Assembly (NCBI GenBank): GCA_963971425.1
Contig: OZ020524.1
Location: forward strand, 16,309,845-16,373,844
Length of the DNA: 64,000 bases
Reading direction: 5' to 3'
From: Bryoerythrophyllum caledonicum
Lineage: Eukaryota > Streptophyta > Bryopsida > Pottiales > Pottiaceae
A program made the translations under genes and the position numbers. The notes beneath the pieces are model-generated. The model had not been told where the DNA came from and searched no databases. It saw only the letters and a program-made list of their open reading frames with translations. Positions within the stretch are counted from its first letter, which is position 1; each line of letters begins with the position of its first letter. Shown in pieces: positions 21,985 to 33,804 of this stretch.

Positions 21985-22770
21985 TTAACCCCTCAATTTC
22001 CTTAACAATCTCAAACCAAATGCACTTCACAATGTTGTTGCTATTACAATGATTAAAAAAACAAAAACTTGATATTTCTAATTTTAACCATATGATCTGA
22101 ATTTAGATTTATAACTTTAGCTGCTCAAAAAAATTCACCAACTTTGGCCGTACCGATTTAAAGATTATAGTATTTGAAGTAGTAATAACGTTTCTTTGTG
22201 ATAGATTTAAAGAAATTGTGCTAGGAGTGGATGTTCAAGCATTGTCAAATCATGTTTTACTTATTTGTGAACTTTATTTTTTTTATAATGAAAATCCAAA
22301 TAGTCAATACGTAGTCAATAGTAGTAAAATACAAAGTGATATACCATGAAAATCTTAACGTTTTATGCAAAGAATAAGACATTTTTCTACAAGCTTGCCA
22401 AAAAATGTGTTAAAGTGTTTGACATGGATTCAAATTTTCATATTCACTAAAGACAAAAGATTTATTTTCACAATACGAAAGGAAATTATATTACTTGCTC
22501 GTATTCAAAATTTCACATGAAAGCACTTTCCTACAAAAAGTTTTTGGAGTTGCGCGCACTCCAAAAACTTGCCCATACCTAAGAAGTTTTCTTTGTAGGA
22601 TGTCATAACTTTTTTTCCGAAAGTCCAATGAAGATAAAATTATGTAAGCATGTACCGCATGTCTTCTTCCATCTTTGTATAAAATTTCAAGAATTCCCAA
22701 ACAAATTTGCAACCATGGAAATATGCCAGATATTTGCAAAAGCCCACCTCTAGATTGAAAGATTCATTTC
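21985..22770 (+). mobile_element. Family A MITE, degraded long copy without its right end
   Basis: TTAACCCCTCAATTTCC at 21985. The interior keeps family order (GATTTAAAGATTATAGTATT at about 22150, the CCTACAAAAAGTTTTTGGAG block at about 22530). The right TTAA end is not found; homology fades near 22750. Confidence 0.6.
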
Positions 22771-24620
22771 TTTTTCCTCCCATTTGTGTGTTTTTTAAAC
22801 ATATTCATGAAAAGTACACATTGAGAAAAAATTTGGGCTAATAAAATGGATTCATAATATAGGAATATTGTTGTATAAAAGTCAAAGTTTGACAATTCCA
22901 CCTCAAATTTTCTACCTCATAATATTAAAATTAGAAGTAGGCAATTTGTTGAAGCCCAACATCTCTTTCAAATTTGCTCTTTTTGGTAAAAAAAATTAAA
23001 AATTAAAAAATCATTTGAAAATTTGAAATATAGAGTTATTAAGAGTTAGGCTTCAGCCCGATCCCCTCCCCTCTTTCAAAATTGCACTCTTTTAGGAATC
23101 ATAACAAAATGTTACAATTCAATAATAAATCATGTAATTATTATTTTGAAATATAATGGCGAAGGTTAGGCTTGAGCCCGATCGCCCCCTACGTTCCAAC
23201 ATTGCACTCTTTGATTATGATTTACAAGTTGTTCTACAAGGGTTATATACCAAGTTAGAATGTATCACTTAAAACACATTATTTAAGAAACGTCACATAA
23301 CATATGAAAATGACACAAATTTGGACGATTATCATAGTATTTGTGAAATGTCACAAATGAGTACAATTGGGACCAACCAACAATAGACATACAAAAAAAG
23401 TTTCATGACGGATTTCTATAAAACAAAATATACATATTAACATCTCATGTTTTGCACATGAGGTCAAATATAGTTGGCTTGTACAAAAAAAAATTCACAT
23501 GAGCATGTGACATTTTTACAAATATTTAAATACTTATATTTTTAACTTCAATGTCAATTTCTATGTAACAAAAGCCTAATGAACATAAATTGTCAAGATT
23601 CTAAACATGTGGACTTTATTGTAAAATCAATTATAGTAAAATTTTGATGCTTTACATAGATAGTGCAACTTTATAGGAGGAGGGTCGGGCTTGAGCCTAA
23701 CCCCTCACACCTTGACATTTAGTATTTTGAATATGTTATGAAACTTTAGATTTGGAATTAAAGTGTTAAAAAGTGAAATTTTGAAATGGAAATGGAAGGT
23801 TTGGGCTTGAATTAACCCGTCAACTTTCATATTTAAAATTTGAGTTGCAAAATTTGTTATGAAATTATAGAAATGGTGTCAAAGAGTTAGATAGTGCAAT
23901 TTTAACCTTTAAACTTTGATTTGAAGTATTTGTTATCAACCTGTAATCTTCCTCATTTCATATTAAGGTGTCATAAGTGCATTATGAATTTCTTATATAA
24001 TATCAAAATTAGATTAGATTTACATATTTGAATTGTGCCTAAGTGCACATACAATGTCTATTACAATACATTTAGCAGCTTATATGGTGACGTTTACTGA
24101 TTATTTGTGCATGTAGATTGATGAACCTCCAAAAGTGCACATAGACATGTGCACTTTTATGAATATGGTATTAATTTGTTATGTTCCCCAACATTTTTCT
24201 TCCAATTTTTTCTTTTTTCTTAGGAGTGCACTCTGCCTTTCCTTCCATGCCTATATTCTCATTGTCACAAATGTTTCTCTTTTTTGAAGTTGTAATATTT
24301 TTTTAATAAAAATTTCTAAGTTCTTCTTTAACCAATATTTTTCTTCCAAATGTTTCTCTTTTTTCAAGTTGGAATTTCACTTTTCTTCCATATGTACGAT
24401 TTTTTTTCATTTATTTGTTGCAAATTGTTGATTTCCAAAAGTACTCAAAACTTGCAATACTTTCAATGCTCTAAATGTCCACAAGTAAATAAAATTATAA
24501 TGCAATTGTTAATAGAAATGCCACAATATAAGCTTCACCATATATTTGTGCAAGCACAATGCAATCTTCATCACAAATGTGCTTAAACCTTGATTTTTAG
24601 CCAAGATATCCATGATTCTC
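22771..24620. other. AT-rich stretch with a degenerate dispersed phrase
   Basis: No gene recognised. A phrase like GGTTAGGCTTGAGCCCGATC recurs at about 23046, 23165, 23683 and 23797, with spacings of about 115-120 bp in two pairs, so a decayed tandem repeat is likely. Confidence 0.4.
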
Positions 24621-24784
24621 CTCAGTTGCAACTTTCAAATGGCCATAACTCATTCATCTTTTGGCCAAATCAAGCATATAAGGTGTTTTTTGGCATCTAC
24701 ATTTTCTGTAGATGCCCAAAAACACCTCATATGCCAAATTCGGGTAAAAAATGAATGAGTTATGGCCATTTGAAAGTAGCTGAG
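24621..24784. repeat. Long hairpin, about 80-bp arms, 5-base loop
   Basis: The left arm (24621-24701) and right arm (24707-24784) are inverse copies at roughly 85% identity, with a TTTTC loop at 24702-24706. Shared blocks include CAAATGGCCATAACTCATTC and TGTAGATGCC with their inverses. The shape resembles a young miRNA or siRNA hairpin or a fold-back element. Confidence 0.8.
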
Positions 24785-24840
24785 AAGATTCTCTGGCAGC
24801 CCTCGACATCTGGACCCTTTTCAGCCCTCGACTGCTGGTC

Positions 24841-25165
24841 CTTTCTTTATACTTCTACTGTGGATACACTAATTGTGCACAAGTGAATAAAAATGTGTTG
24901 AAATCTTTACTAGAATTGACAAATAGTGTACAAGTTGACATTTAGTGTATGGTTTTGTCACTACAGGAAGAAGAACGCCGGTCCCCGAATTTGGAGGCCG
25001 GCGTGAATAAAGTGTCCGTTCATTCCACCACTAAGTCCATGCCCAATTTGTCACTACACTAAATGCCTTCACAGCAATTGGTGTATGAGTTCGCATTTAG
25101 TGTATACTACACTAAACATAAATTTTAGTGTACTGTACATGGTTGGGTTGTGGGCGCACACTGAC
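24841..25165. other. Segment with repeated TTTAGTGTA phrases and a LINE 3' tail
   Basis: TAGTGTA/TACACTA phrases occur many times (24916, 24939, 25054, 25098, 25110, 25128), suggesting a decayed CACTA-like or H-like element. A 90-bp LINE 3' end is embedded at 24960-25050. Confidence 0.45.
24960..25050 (-). mobile_element. Solo LINE/SINE 3' end with hairpin
   Basis: Shares with 40086-40165 the order AAGAAGAAC, a short hairpin (here 24976-25003), then GTGAATAAAGTGT and TTCCACCACTAAGTCCATGC. At 40086 this segment follows the RNase H end of the large minus-strand LINE, so the solo copy is read as a 5'-truncated LINE or a SINE that borrows its tail. Confidence 0.6.
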
Positions 25166-25259
25166 ACTAATGCGCATTGTGCTGTTTTCTACAGTCTAAA
25201 TTTGACACTAAGTTTACGATAGAGTTTTCCTGGATTTGAGTAAGATAAGTCCCCATAAC

Positions 25260-25537
25260 GGCCAGGGAGAATTGACCCCTTGCTCGTCCTTACCCGAGGT
25301 GGGCCCCGTCTTAATTGCATGGGGTTGTTTTCCTGGCCCTCTTATTTTGGGGGTCTAGAGGATTTTTTTGGATTTTTTTGGACAAATTTTGGGGCCTACG
25401 GTCATTGTTTACTGCTAAGATTCTTCTCTTGTTGTAAATAGGGCCCCATCCAAAAACAAAATAGGGGCAGGGTTTGGCCCCACCACCTCGTGGCCCCTCC
25501 GGGTAAGGACGAGCAAGGGGGTCAATTCTCCCTGGCC
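25260..25537. mobile_element. Family C MITE, copy 5, 278 bp, perfect 9-bp TSD
   Basis: TSD CCCCATAAC at 25251-25259 and 25538-25546. Inverted ends GGCCAGGGAGAATTGACCCC and its near-perfect inverse. The inverted ends continue inward (CTCGTCCTTACCCG with CGGGTAAGGACGAG), giving TIRs of at least 40 bp. Confidence 0.9.
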
Positions 25538-25579
25538 CCCCATAACCAACAAAAACCCATAGCCAACACCTATAAAATT

Positions 25580-26446
25580 GCCCAGGGCGAATTGACCCCC
25601 TCATTCGTACTTACTCGAGGGGGTCACAAGGTGGTGGGGCCAAACTTGGCCCCTATTTTGTTTTTGGATGGGGTCTTAGGGACGGTTTACACTATAGACC
25701 AAGAGCTGTGACCAAGGAAAATGGATTAATTCCATGGTCACACTTCATAAAAATATCATTTTTAAAGCCCTTGGGCCTCTCACTAAGTGTAAACCGAACT
25801 TGGACCGGGAGGAATGACCATGTACTAAAAAGTGGGCATGCTGATTTTTTTAATGAATGCCTAAAAAGGGCAGTATTTCCTGAAATAACAAAGAAAATAA
25901 AACAAGCCAAAAAGACAAGAAGGGTGGCCGCTATTGTATCTACAGTAGCGTTGGGCCCCCTTCCCAATAACCAAAAAAAAAAAAAAAAACGATTAAAAAA
26001 ATAATAAACTGCATTTCAAGCCCATGGTCCCCTCGTTTCAGCAACGAGAGAACCCATTTAGCCTCTCTCGCCGCAAAATCCGGGGGACCCTCCAACATTA
26101 TCCATTAGGCCTATTTCTAGGCCTTTTGAGGACCTCAACTCCTTTGGTCACTTTTCTTTTTTCCTCCTAGTGTAAACCCAAGTCATCCCGGGACGAGTTG
26201 ATGGAGCCAATCACAGATTTAAGAGGGTCATGGGACGAGTTCTTGGTCCGTAGTGTAAACCGCCCCTTATTTATAGCAATAGAGGGTCCTCTAGGGTAAA
26301 CAATGGCCGTGGGCCCCAAATTTGTAAAAAAAATCCAAAAAGCCTCTTGATCCTCCAAAATAAGAAGGCCACAAAAACGACCGCATGCAATTAAGACGGG
26401 GGCCACCTCGGATAAGTACGAATGAGGGGGTCAATTCGCCCTCGGC
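25580..26446. mobile_element. Family C MITE, copy 6, interrupted by family D
   Basis: TSD TATAAAATT at 25571-25579 and 26447-26455; the uninserted copy of the host at 3553-3915 has one TATAAAATT. Ends GCCCAGGGCGAATTGACCCC and GGGGTCAATTCGCCCTCGGC. Without the inner element it is 276 bp. Confidence 0.9.
25679..26266. mobile_element. Family D Harbinger-like MITE, 588 bp, inside family C
   Basis: Ends GGGACGGTTTACACTA and TAGTGTAAACCGCCCC, continued by GACCAAGA and TCTTGGTC inverted. TTA on both sides (25676-25678 and 26267-26269). A 3-bp TTA TSD and GGG-type ends fit PIF/Harbinger. No coding capacity seen; the open frame at 25708-26004 has no recognisable domain. Confidence 0.88.
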
Positions 26447-26498
26447 TATAAAATTGGGGTATATCCAACCGTCTTCCATCCCATTACTCCCAACTCAG

Positions 26499-26777
26499 GG
26501 ATCTCCTTATTGACTCTGGTCGAGCGTTGCACCAAACCTCAGCCTGGGGTGGGTTTATTTTTTGGCCCTGCCCGTTTTAGGATCCTAGAGGTTTTTTTTG
26601 GATTTTTTGGCCAAATTTAGGGCCTACGGCTCCAAATTATCCTTCAAGAACCCCTCATGAATCTAATAGGGCCCCGCTCCAACACAATAATAGGGGCAGG
26701 TTTTGTCCTTTCCCTCCCAAACCCTACCGAGCCTGTAGCTCGGCTCAACGCTTGACCGGGGTCTATAGGCAAATCCC
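26499..26777. mobile_element. Family B MITE, copy 2, 279 bp
   Basis: 8-bp TSD CAACTCAG (26491-26498) and CAACGCAG (26778-26785), one mismatch. The pre-insertion copy of the host is at 3553-3915. Left end GGATCTCCTTATTGACTCTG, right part CAACGCTTGACCGGGGTC. Confidence 0.85.
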
Positions 26778-27046
26778 CAACGCAGCTTCAAATGGAGGTT
26801 TGCTGTTAGTCAAGACCCTTACTTTTGGTCGTTGGTTATGGGGGTACCTGCTGCTGGCCACCCACTAAACATGGCTGCATAGTTTGAAAATTCATAACTA
26901 ATTCAATTTTCATCGGAAAAATATGAAATCACTTGGGTTGGAATTGCAATTCTATTGGCTATGACTGAAAAAATAATAGTATGATTATCTCCTCTCTTCA
27001 TATATGCACATTCCTTAACTTGTCGATTTTAGAGGGGCTTACCTTA

Positions 27047-28491
27047 GTTGCTCGGAGTGCCAAAATTGAGGAACGAAAAAGGTTGGGTGACTAGGGGATG
27101 TCCGGTTGAATTTAGAGTGCAAATGAAGAATGGAAGAGGCTATATGGGGTTGTACAACTCATGCACATGTGCATATGGGGCCTAGGCTTAGGGCAAAACC
27201 CCATGTGATGCCCGACCCAAATTATCACTATAGCTTCTCTACTTGCAGAATGTACGGAAGAAAATGTAGGGCCACTTCTATGCGTCACACCTGTTAGCTA
27301 TTATAATCAACCCAACGTTTTGGGTGCTTCCAAGTTGTACCCCAATTACCTTTATAAAGAGAATCTGACATGTGCCACCTTGAAGTTCACAATCCATCTT
27401 GCTCTGATAAGATTTTTGGGAGGAATGGGGAAGCTGACAGGCTTGAAAAGCGGCTGCATCATCTCGGAGATTATCAGCTACACCGGACCTTACTTTTTTG
27501 GGTAGGGTGAGAAGCTGGCTACATGGAAGTGACCCGACCCCGTCAAAGATGGCGGGTCGGGCATTGCATGGAACCAGGCTCTTAGGAGTCGAGGTGGAGC
27601 TTGTGGATACTGTAGTACTATTCAAGGAATGCCAACCAATGGTCTAGGAAATACGTAGGGTGAGATTTCTAACCCTCCAAAATTTTCCACTTATTGATCT
27701 CGTACTGAGTTTGTGTCTAGAAAAAAAATGGAGAATCCGCACATCTTGCTTCACCCACTCTTTTTGCCTATAATAGGCCAGCCACCCTGGAAAACACAAC
27801 TTTCAGGAAAACTCTGATATGCACTAGTTTTTGACACTGTTTTTGGCAACGGAGGTGACCCCGCATGTGACTATGAAGTGCAACAGAGGTAGAAGGGGTA
27901 GAGATAAGATGCTCGAGAGATCAGAGAGCTGCCTAATGCACGCTGCAACTAGAACGAGTTACTGTTTCCGCTCGTCCATGTTTGTCACCAGAGACAACTA
28001 TTCTGTCTAATCAAATCTCTACAAATTATCTCTTCAAAATTCTGCACGGGTTTCTACCGAGAGCTCACATTAGTACCAATGGGGCTGTTTTCCACATCCT
28101 TATTCGACACTTCACTCAAAAGTGTCGAATTTAGAGAGTCGAAATCCAGAACCGTCTGCCAGTGACCAAACAAGAATCTACAGGTTGCCAGCATCAAATT
28201 GAACTGTAAGGTACAAGATGATTCTCCCCCTTTCCACCTCGATTACACTATTCTCTCTAAGCTGAAACTTCAATCCTCGTCCGGACAACAATTATGGCAT
28301 GTTCACGAGAATCAACAATCTAGACTTCTGTACAGACTTGTGGTACTTAGCCACTATCACAGACAACATCGTGGAACGTGAAGTCTGTGTTTAAATCTTC
28401 CAGGAGATGTCGTGCCATGTGTCCCGAAGAATTACGATTCTGGAGTCGCACGGAAGTTGATAGTACACATTACATAATAGATTACATAGAC
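27047..28491. other. Intergenic stretch upstream of the copia element
   Basis: No gene recognised. A 115-codon minus frame (27278-27625) has no known motif. Short inverted phrases (CCCGACCC with GGGTCGGG at 27531-27562) are present. Confidence 0.35.
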
Positions 28492-28496
28492 ATTGG

Positions 28497-28644
28497 TGTT
28501 AACTTATAACTTAGATTATCTAGATTAGTACAATAGTAATAAAGAGGTATTGACTCTTGAGATAACCAAGAGACATAAGCCTCTCATATATCTTTCACTT
28601 CATAGTACAATTATTATTATTGCACATCATCGTTATTTAGAACA
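28497..28644 (+). repeat. Copia 5' LTR, 148 bp
   Basis: Starts TG and ends CA. It has one copy of the AAGAGGTATTGACTCTTGAG motif that is amplified in the 3' LTR. Confidence 0.85.
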
Positions 28645-28649
28645 TGGTA

Positions 28650-29508
28650 TTAACTCCTAAGGTACCGTGACAGTTTCACACCAAAAACACTTCAAAATTG
28701 TTGGATTCTAGTGCAATGAATAAAGAAGGAAACAAAGACTTTGATTTCTAGTTTAGACCATAGGATCTCAAATACGACTTATTCATTTTCTTCCCTGCTT
28801 TCAGTGGATCAGCAAACTTTGACTTCACTTGGTGTCAAATTTTTACACTACACAAGGTCTAAATCCATTACCATCTTGTTAAGCATGATATTAATTCCTT
28901 ACACACCAAATTTTAGAGGTAGAGGAGAGGTGTAGCATATTCAAAACAAATGTGCAAGGAGTGAAGGTTCAAAAATTGCCAATTTGCGTTTTAATTTTTG
29001 GTGAAATTATTATGTTTTAGATTGATAATTTGAATGGTCAATAAGAAGATTTACACTACATATTGTTGTGGGAAAAAAAAAGTTAAAAAATGGAAATCTC
29101 TAAATTTTATGTGGAAAAGAAGAAGTTTTTCTGGTACCTTGCCCAAGAATGTGTGAAAATGTTTGACTTGGGTTAATATGCTATTTTTCACTAAAGACAA
29201 CAACTTTTTTTGACATTGTGAAAGGAAAATATATTACTTTCTAGTATTGAAAATCTCACATTCAATAGAGTGTCCTAGCAAAAGTTTTAGGAGGTGCCCA
29301 AACTGCCCACTCTGACCATTTGAAATTCAAAACCCTATAACTTTTTCATTGTATGTCGGATTTAGGAAAAAATTGTTTTCCCAGTGAGGTTTTAGTAATG
29401 TCCTTCTACAGTAAAAATTTCAAAGTGGACTGTTGGTAATTGACACCATAGGAACTTGACCAAACTTTCAAAAAGCCCATTTTTGACACTTGGTCCTTTA
29501 GGGGTTAA
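28650..29508 (+). mobile_element. Family A MITE, 859 bp, at the copia primer-binding site
   Basis: TTAACTCCTAAGGTACCGTG at 28650; GGTCCTTTAGGGGTTAA ending 29508. It begins 5 bp after the LTR, inside the primer-binding site. It carries an internal deletion relative to 18788-19738. Confidence 0.88.
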
Positions 29509-29600
29509 TAACTTGAAGCTTGAAGCTTGAAAGCAAAAAAAATTAATGGACCAACGTCCATACTATAGTTGTTTATTTGTCCAACGACGATGTTTCAATT

Positions 29601-32600
29601 ATGGCTACTTCAACATCAATGAATCCCTCTTCCAAACCATATTTGGTAAATAAGTTGATTGACAACAACTTATAATTCTTGGAGTGTAAAAATGGAACTA
29701 GTTTTAATTTAAATGATTATTTTTCCATTGTGGATGGTAGTGAAGCCGATCTTGGCACCGCCACTCTTGAAGCTCAAGCATCTCAAATTCTTTGGAAACA
29801 CAAAGATTCCAAAGCCCGTGCCACTATCATGCTATATTGTGGTGATAAGCAATTTAGCGTTGTTAAACACCTAAAAACTTCTAAAGCTATTTGGGACAAA
29901 TTAAAAGTAACATATCAACAAACCGATGTTCCTACGCAAGTCATAGCACAAAAGAAATTGTCACAATTAATTATGTCCAAAGATACTATTGCTACCAAGT
30001 TTATTGAAGAATTTCAAGGCATCATTGATGAAATATTTGTTTCAAGATTGACTATCTGTGAGGAACAACAATATGTCTATCTATTAGAAGCTCTTCCTCC
30101 TTCATGGAGACCATTTATACCATCACAAGGTAACAATCTCACAAATGAAACAATCTCTAACATAGTTTTTTGCATTTTAGAAAAAGCTGCCATGTGGAAC
30201 TATGAAGATTCTAAACAATCTCCACTTCCAAATTCTAAACCTAGAGATTTTTTTGGTAAGTTATGGTCACAATAAACAAACCAATTAGAAGCCAAAGAAT
30301 TATCAATATAATTCAAATTGTTATCAAAATAATTCAAGATATAAAAATGGAACTTCTTCAAAATTTACACTTAATACACACCTCAATGAATTTATTTCCC
30401 CAAAACCATTAGTTTGTCACTATTGTGGTAAACCCGGGCCTATTTGATATAATTGTTGAAAATTAGCCTGAGATAAAACACACACAAATTTTAAGCCTAT
30501 ATCTAATCAAGCCAGTTTTACTACAAGTGAAACGCCTTCAATAAATCTGACAAAACAAGATATAATACGATGGTTTATGGCTACGGTCAAAGACCATCCA
30601 CTTGACTCACATACATGGTACCTTGATTCCGGTGCGACACAACATATGACCCTATTAAGGAATATTTTATAACATATACAATGTTAAATCCTCCTTTGAA
30701 AGTGTATTCTTGTGATAATCAAGTTTGTCACACTATAGGCAAAGGAACGGTTCCATCAACCTTGATAATGGACAAACAACTACAGTGTATGATGTCTTGC
30801 ACATTCCCGCACTTGCAAAAAGTTTAATTCATGTTTGCAAAGCAACTATTCAATGCCAAAGTATTGAATTTTTTCACAACTATGCTATTATAAAGCATAA
30901 AAACAATCATGATGAATTGATTGAAATGCGCTTCAATCAAATAGATAATTTATATCCCCTTGCTAATAATTCCATTAAAAAAAATTGCCTCAATGGCATT
31001 AACAAAACCTTTAAGTTTGATTCCATGAAACGGCATCATCAACTTGATCATCTAAATTATTTTTCTTTACAAGAAATAAAAAGAAAAATATGGTTCCAGG
31101 TCTACCAAAAAATATTTCTACATAATCTTGTGTGGAACATGGAGTAGTTTACCAATTCACAAATCCTTATACTCTTGAACAATATGGTGTTTTCGAAAGG
31201 AAAAACCGTACTCTTGTTGAGTCAGCTAGATCAATGTTACAAACTGCTAACCTTCCTAATTATTTTTGGGCGGATGCTATCCCAAGAACTTGCCACATCC
31301 AAAACTGTTCTTTCACATCTACACATGGAAGTTATACTCGTTTAACCATGTGGAGTGGGATTGTACTTGATCTTAATTATATAAGAATCTTTGGTTCTCC
31401 TGGATATGCTCATATTCCTGATGAGCTTTGTAAGAAATTGCATCAAAAAAGTCGTAAAGGCATACTTGTTGGCCATAGCGCACAAGAAGGCATTAAAGGC
31501 TACATATTGTATAATAAAATGAAACGCAAGTATTTCACAAGTCGAAATGTTACATTTAATGAAGAAAGTATTCTTCCTATTCCCCAAATTAAAACAAATT
31601 ATGACGCCTCACCATATGAATCTTCTAAGCAACCTACTCATATTGATAATGATAATTAATTTGTGGAATTATTCTCCAATGATACATATCGACAACCTCA
31701 TGAGACATCCGCACATATTTAACTTCCTTTACCTGAAGTACCTCATCTTAATTTACCACCTGACCCATTTGAACAAGAAATTTTATAAATATCACTTAAT
31801 GCTACTTTGAATTTAGCCCCTACTACATCTATTAGTGACTCACTAAGTAGAAGACTATCTTCAGATTTGTCCTCAAATTCACTGTTGGAGGATGATGATT
31901 TTGATGATGTAACATTGAACACAAACAATACACGCTCTATTTGGACAACACAAGGTAAATTGCCTGCCAAATATGGTGATTATATCTTATACTCTAATGA
32001 CTTGGAGAACTACCCATCATTGTTATTAGACCCTCGTACCCCTGCAACTATTCAAGAAGCTCTACATAGTATTGAAGCTCAAAAATGGAAAGTAGCAATG
32101 AATGATGAATACAATTCATTGATGAAAAATAATACATGCATATTAACATACTTACCTCCAAGACGATCCACTGTTAACTGTAAATGGATTTTAAAGAAGA
32201 AATATAATGCTCACGGCATAATCACCCGGTATAAAGTTGCCCCTGGTTTTTCTTAAGAAAAAGGAATTGACCACAACAAAAAAAAATCCTACAATCAAAA
32301 TCACTTCACTACAAATTTTATCGACATTAGCGGCAATTCTTGACTTACATGTCCATCAAATGGATGTCAAAACTGCATTTCTTTATGGTCAAATCTATGA
32401 AGAAATATCTATGGCACAACCTAAGGGATGTCTTTCTCAACATATCCCTCGGGTTGTGCCATAGATATTTCTTCATGGATTTGACCATAAAGAGATACCC
32501 GATTTCTATATCTCAACATCAATATCTTAAAAGTATCCTTATAAGATTTAATATGATTGATTGTAAACCAATATCTACACCACTTGAAACAGACATGAAA

Positions 32601-33304
32601 TTGACAACAACAATGAGCCCCACATAGCCTCAAGACATAGAGCAATGAAAACAATTCCGTATACCGCCGCTGTAGATAGCCTAATACACGCAAGTGACAA
32701 CTGCAAGAATTGATTTAGCATATCAAATAGCCAAGTTAGTAAGTTTTTGGCAAACCCCGGTTCATTACATTGGTATGCTATTAAAAAAATCATGAGATAT
32801 ATAAAAGGAAATTTAGATCTTTAAATAACCTATACTTTATGGAAATAGAAATTCCACATATCCTCATCTAATCCAAGGTTGGTCCAACTGAGATCAGGCC
32901 AGTGATACCAATTCTAGAAAAAATATATCCGGTTATCTTTTTACATTAGGTGGTGATCCAATTTCATGGCAAAGTCGTTGTCAAGCCCCAATTGCTTTAT
33001 TATCTACAAAAACTGAATATATCGCATGTACGTTGGCAACAAAAGAAGCCATGTGGATTAAACAACTTATGAAAGAAATTGGATTTGGGAAAATGGGACC
33101 TTGACCTATTTACTATGACAATCAATCTTGTATAGCTTTAACCAAAAACCCTTGACATCATCCAAATTCTAAACATATTGAAATAAGACATCACTATCTA
33201 CAAGGGAAAGCCAAACAAGGTGATGTTGAATTAGTTTATTGTCCAACAAGAGAAATGATTACCAATAGAGTTATCGGCAAAGTACCCCAAATCCTCAGTT
33301 TCTA
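29601..33304 (+). pseudogene. Copia gag-pol relic
   Basis: ATG at 29601, with a stop 22 codons on and the gag frame open again at 29679-30275 (UBN2-type gag, including LEALPPSWRPFIPSQG). Then follow a zinc knuckle CHYCGKPG (about 30418), the protease motif YLDSGATQHM (about 30620), the GAG-pre-integrase HHQLDHLN (31034), the integrase C-terminal part (31132-31659, including IRIFGSPGYAHIP), the RT start (31960-32256) and the RT motif MDVKTAFLYGQ (32361). RNase H is at 32900-33301 (DNQSCIALTKNP, NSKHIEIRHHYLQG). Most of the integrase catalytic core and the RT YVDD box are missing, and the frame is broken many times. The RT gap coincides with an inverted duplication at 32381-32492. Non-functional. 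Confidence 0.9.
32381..32492. repeat. Inverted duplication inside the RT gene
   Basis: Arms 32381-32428 and 32445-32492, 48 bp each, match at about 45 positions as inverse copies, with a 16-bp spacer. It replaces the part of RT that should hold the YVDD box. Confidence 0.9.
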
Positions 33305-33804
33305 ACCTGTAAAATGGAAAAGCCAGGGTCGTCGAGTCCACTGGCAGGGTTTCACTTTAGACCTTGAATAAAACACTGGATAGATTAGTTTTTGAGCCCT
33401 AGAATTCCCAAACTCCAGTTTGTGCCTCGCTTTTATTTTAAGCAAACTTTGACCCTTCAAGTCATGCACAACTCTAGGATTGTAGGATACATGCCAGATT
33501 GTCATGACGTTCTTGTTTGTTTTTGGGAGATTTGTGCCATTTGTGCCATTAATAACACCTCCATAAAACCCTCAAATCCTGAATTTATTTCATAGGATTA
33601 CTTTGCGGCTACACTCAAATACAGGTTGTTTTGTCCGCCATGAAAAAAGGAAGACAAAAGATCAGTTCCCTTTACGAATAACTTAAATGTCTTGCCAAGA
33701 CCCAAGCATAAAAAATGTTTAGTTTTGATGGATATAAAGTAAAATTTTAACCTAGATATATGCTAAGGGAGGGTATTAATTTATAACCTAGATTATCTAG
33801 ATTA

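Larger units (their letters stand above)
25241..27046. mobile_element. Family E MITE, copy 3, with three direct insertions
   Basis: Ends TAAGATAAGTCCCCATAAC (25241) and GAGGGGCTTACCTTA (27046). Removing the family C copies at 25260 and 25580 and the family B copy at 26499 with their TSDs leaves 356 bp, matching the 363 and 371 bp of copies 2 and 1. Confidence 0.8.
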
